Virus record (IMG/VR): IMGVR_UViG_3300042156_000043
Location: 1 to 48,967 of that record
Origin: a virus
DNA length: 48,967 nucleotides
Strand: one strand, 5' to 3'
The notes under the pieces were generated by a model. It saw nothing but the letters and a program-made list of their open reading frames with translations. It was not told the DNA's origin and made no database searches. Position 1 is the first letter of the stretch. The number at the start of each line of letters is the position of its first letter. The position numbers and the translations under genes are program-made. This document shows positions 48,416 to 48,967 of the stretch, piece after piece.

Positions 48416-48799
48416 TTAGGCCGGAATGGCGTCGTGCAGGTAGATGGAACGGGCGTGCAACAGCTCCCGCACGCTTGCAACGGTGTGGCCGGTGCCGAAA
48501 GTCACCTTGCGGCTGTTGAAGTCGCCAGCCACGTACTCGAACGACACGACATCGCCATCGGTGGCGTTGACGTCCTCGCCGAGAATGCCGACCGGGTTCT
48601 GCGAACCATCCGACGCAGCCGACAGGCTGAGGATGAACTTGCCAGTCGCAGTGACCTTGCCCAGCAGTGCGCCCCGCAACAGGTTCTGACCGCTGGCGAT
48701 GGTTACGCCGAGCGTGCGGATCGGGTGGTCGCCACCGACCAGCAGGTCGTCGGAAGTACTGCCCTCGTTGGTAAAGCCCGGTTTGAAGTCGTAAGCCAT
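48416..48799 (-). CDS. Head decoration protein (lambda gpD-like)
   Basis: A 127-residue trimeric decoration protein: YDFKPGFTNEGSTSDDLLVG and the later GKVTATGKFILSLSAASDGS fit the gpD family. It stabilises the expanded shell. Its first 86 bases are also present at the left window end. Confidence 0.9.
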   Translation of the reverse strand: MAYDFKPGFTNEGSTSDDLLVGGDHPIRTLGVTIASGQNLLRGALLGKVTATGKFILSLSAASDGSQNPVGILGEDVNATDGDVVSFEYVAGDFNSRKVTFGTGHTVASVRELLHARSIYLHDAIPA

Positions 48800-48967
48800 G
48801 ATGCAGCCCCCTTACTTGATGCCGAATTGCGCGGCGAGTTGAGTGGAACGAGCGATAGCCGCCTCGACGGTGTCCTCGCCAGCTTCGGTGTCAGCACCAA
48901 CGGCCGGATTCTTGACGCCTGCCATCGCAGCAGCCAGCGGGTCGACCTTGGCCGGTGCCGGTGCAGC
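48714..48967. repeat. Terminal direct repeat, right copy
   Basis: Matches 1-254 except G at 48841 in place of T at 128. Confidence 0.95.
48812..48967 (-). CDS. Capsid protease, 3' fragment (cut by window end)
   Basis: Last 51 codons of the S49 protease/scaffold gene, with stop at 48812. It duplicates 99-254 and differs by one codon (Gln instead of Lys, ten residues from the C-terminus). The complete gene is at the left end. Confidence 0.9.
   Translation of the reverse strand, partial: AAPAPAKVDPLAAAMAGVKNPAVGADTEAGEDTVEAAIARSTQLAAQFGIK

Noticed and set aside
1-48967. CRISPR arrays, insertion sequences, rRNA
   Set aside because: No regularly spaced repeats, transposase genes or rRNA-like sequence were seen.

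Overview
The window is one essentially complete genome of a temperate, contractile-tailed dsDNA phage. The first 254 bases recur as the last 254 (1-254 = 48714-48967, one mismatch), so the sequence closes into a circle of about 48.7 kb. Overall GC is high. A tyrosine integrase, a tRNA-Lys with encoded CCA, and protein styles (a holin core starting MPEKDPNLWA, a DUF3268 zinc-finger protein, Ea22-like proteins) point to a gammaproteobacterial host. Pseudomonas is my best inference, but nothing in the window proves it.

Layout. The minus-strand late block starts near 6780 and runs through position 1 into the right end. Its order is a gpZ-like protein, a probable cos region, TerS, TerL, gpW, portal, and an S49 protease with a nested scaffold. 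Across the junction follow decoration protein, major capsid, head completion and head-tail joining proteins, then a Mu-like contractile tail: terminator-like protein, DUF2635, sheath, tube, frameshifted chaperone, tape measure, gpN, gpP, gp45, gp46, gp47, gp48. A tailspike, two alternative fibres, a fibre chaperone and a lysis cassette (lambda-type dual-start holin, lysozyme, Rz/Rz1) complete it. The head is lambda-like and the tail Mu-like.

The control region is 17.9-18.1 kb. To the left (minus) run an HTH regulator, an SF2 helicase, a VRR-NUC nuclease, a DUF4406 protein, a cytosine methyltransferase and a large primase-helicase. To the right (plus) run a RecE-like exonuclease, RecT, a Rad50-like ATPase and some fourteen small genes, including an FtsK-gamma winged-helix protein, a DUF1643 protein and an MmcB-like nuclease. 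These end at the tRNA, attP and integrase. A second plus-strand block (28.1-30.9 kb) holds orphan genes and a membrane-anchored LuxR-type HTH protein. A nine-gene minus-strand block (7.6-10.3 kb), closed by terminators at both ends, holds only unrecognised small proteins.

Regulation visible in the sequence: a family of TTGCGCAA boxes overlaps promoter-like elements at four places and forms a likely repressor regulon. A second family (TGTAG/CTACA, with palindromes) marks the starts of the late block and the small-gene block. Four good rho-independent terminators divide the minus-strand blocks, and a fifth lies between the head and tail genes. The most unusual protein-level pattern is a recurring Asn-Asp-Asn tripeptide in the tails and linkers of six DNA-metabolism proteins, apparently absent from the virion proteins. 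Two of the recombination proteins also end in sliding-clamp-like peptides.
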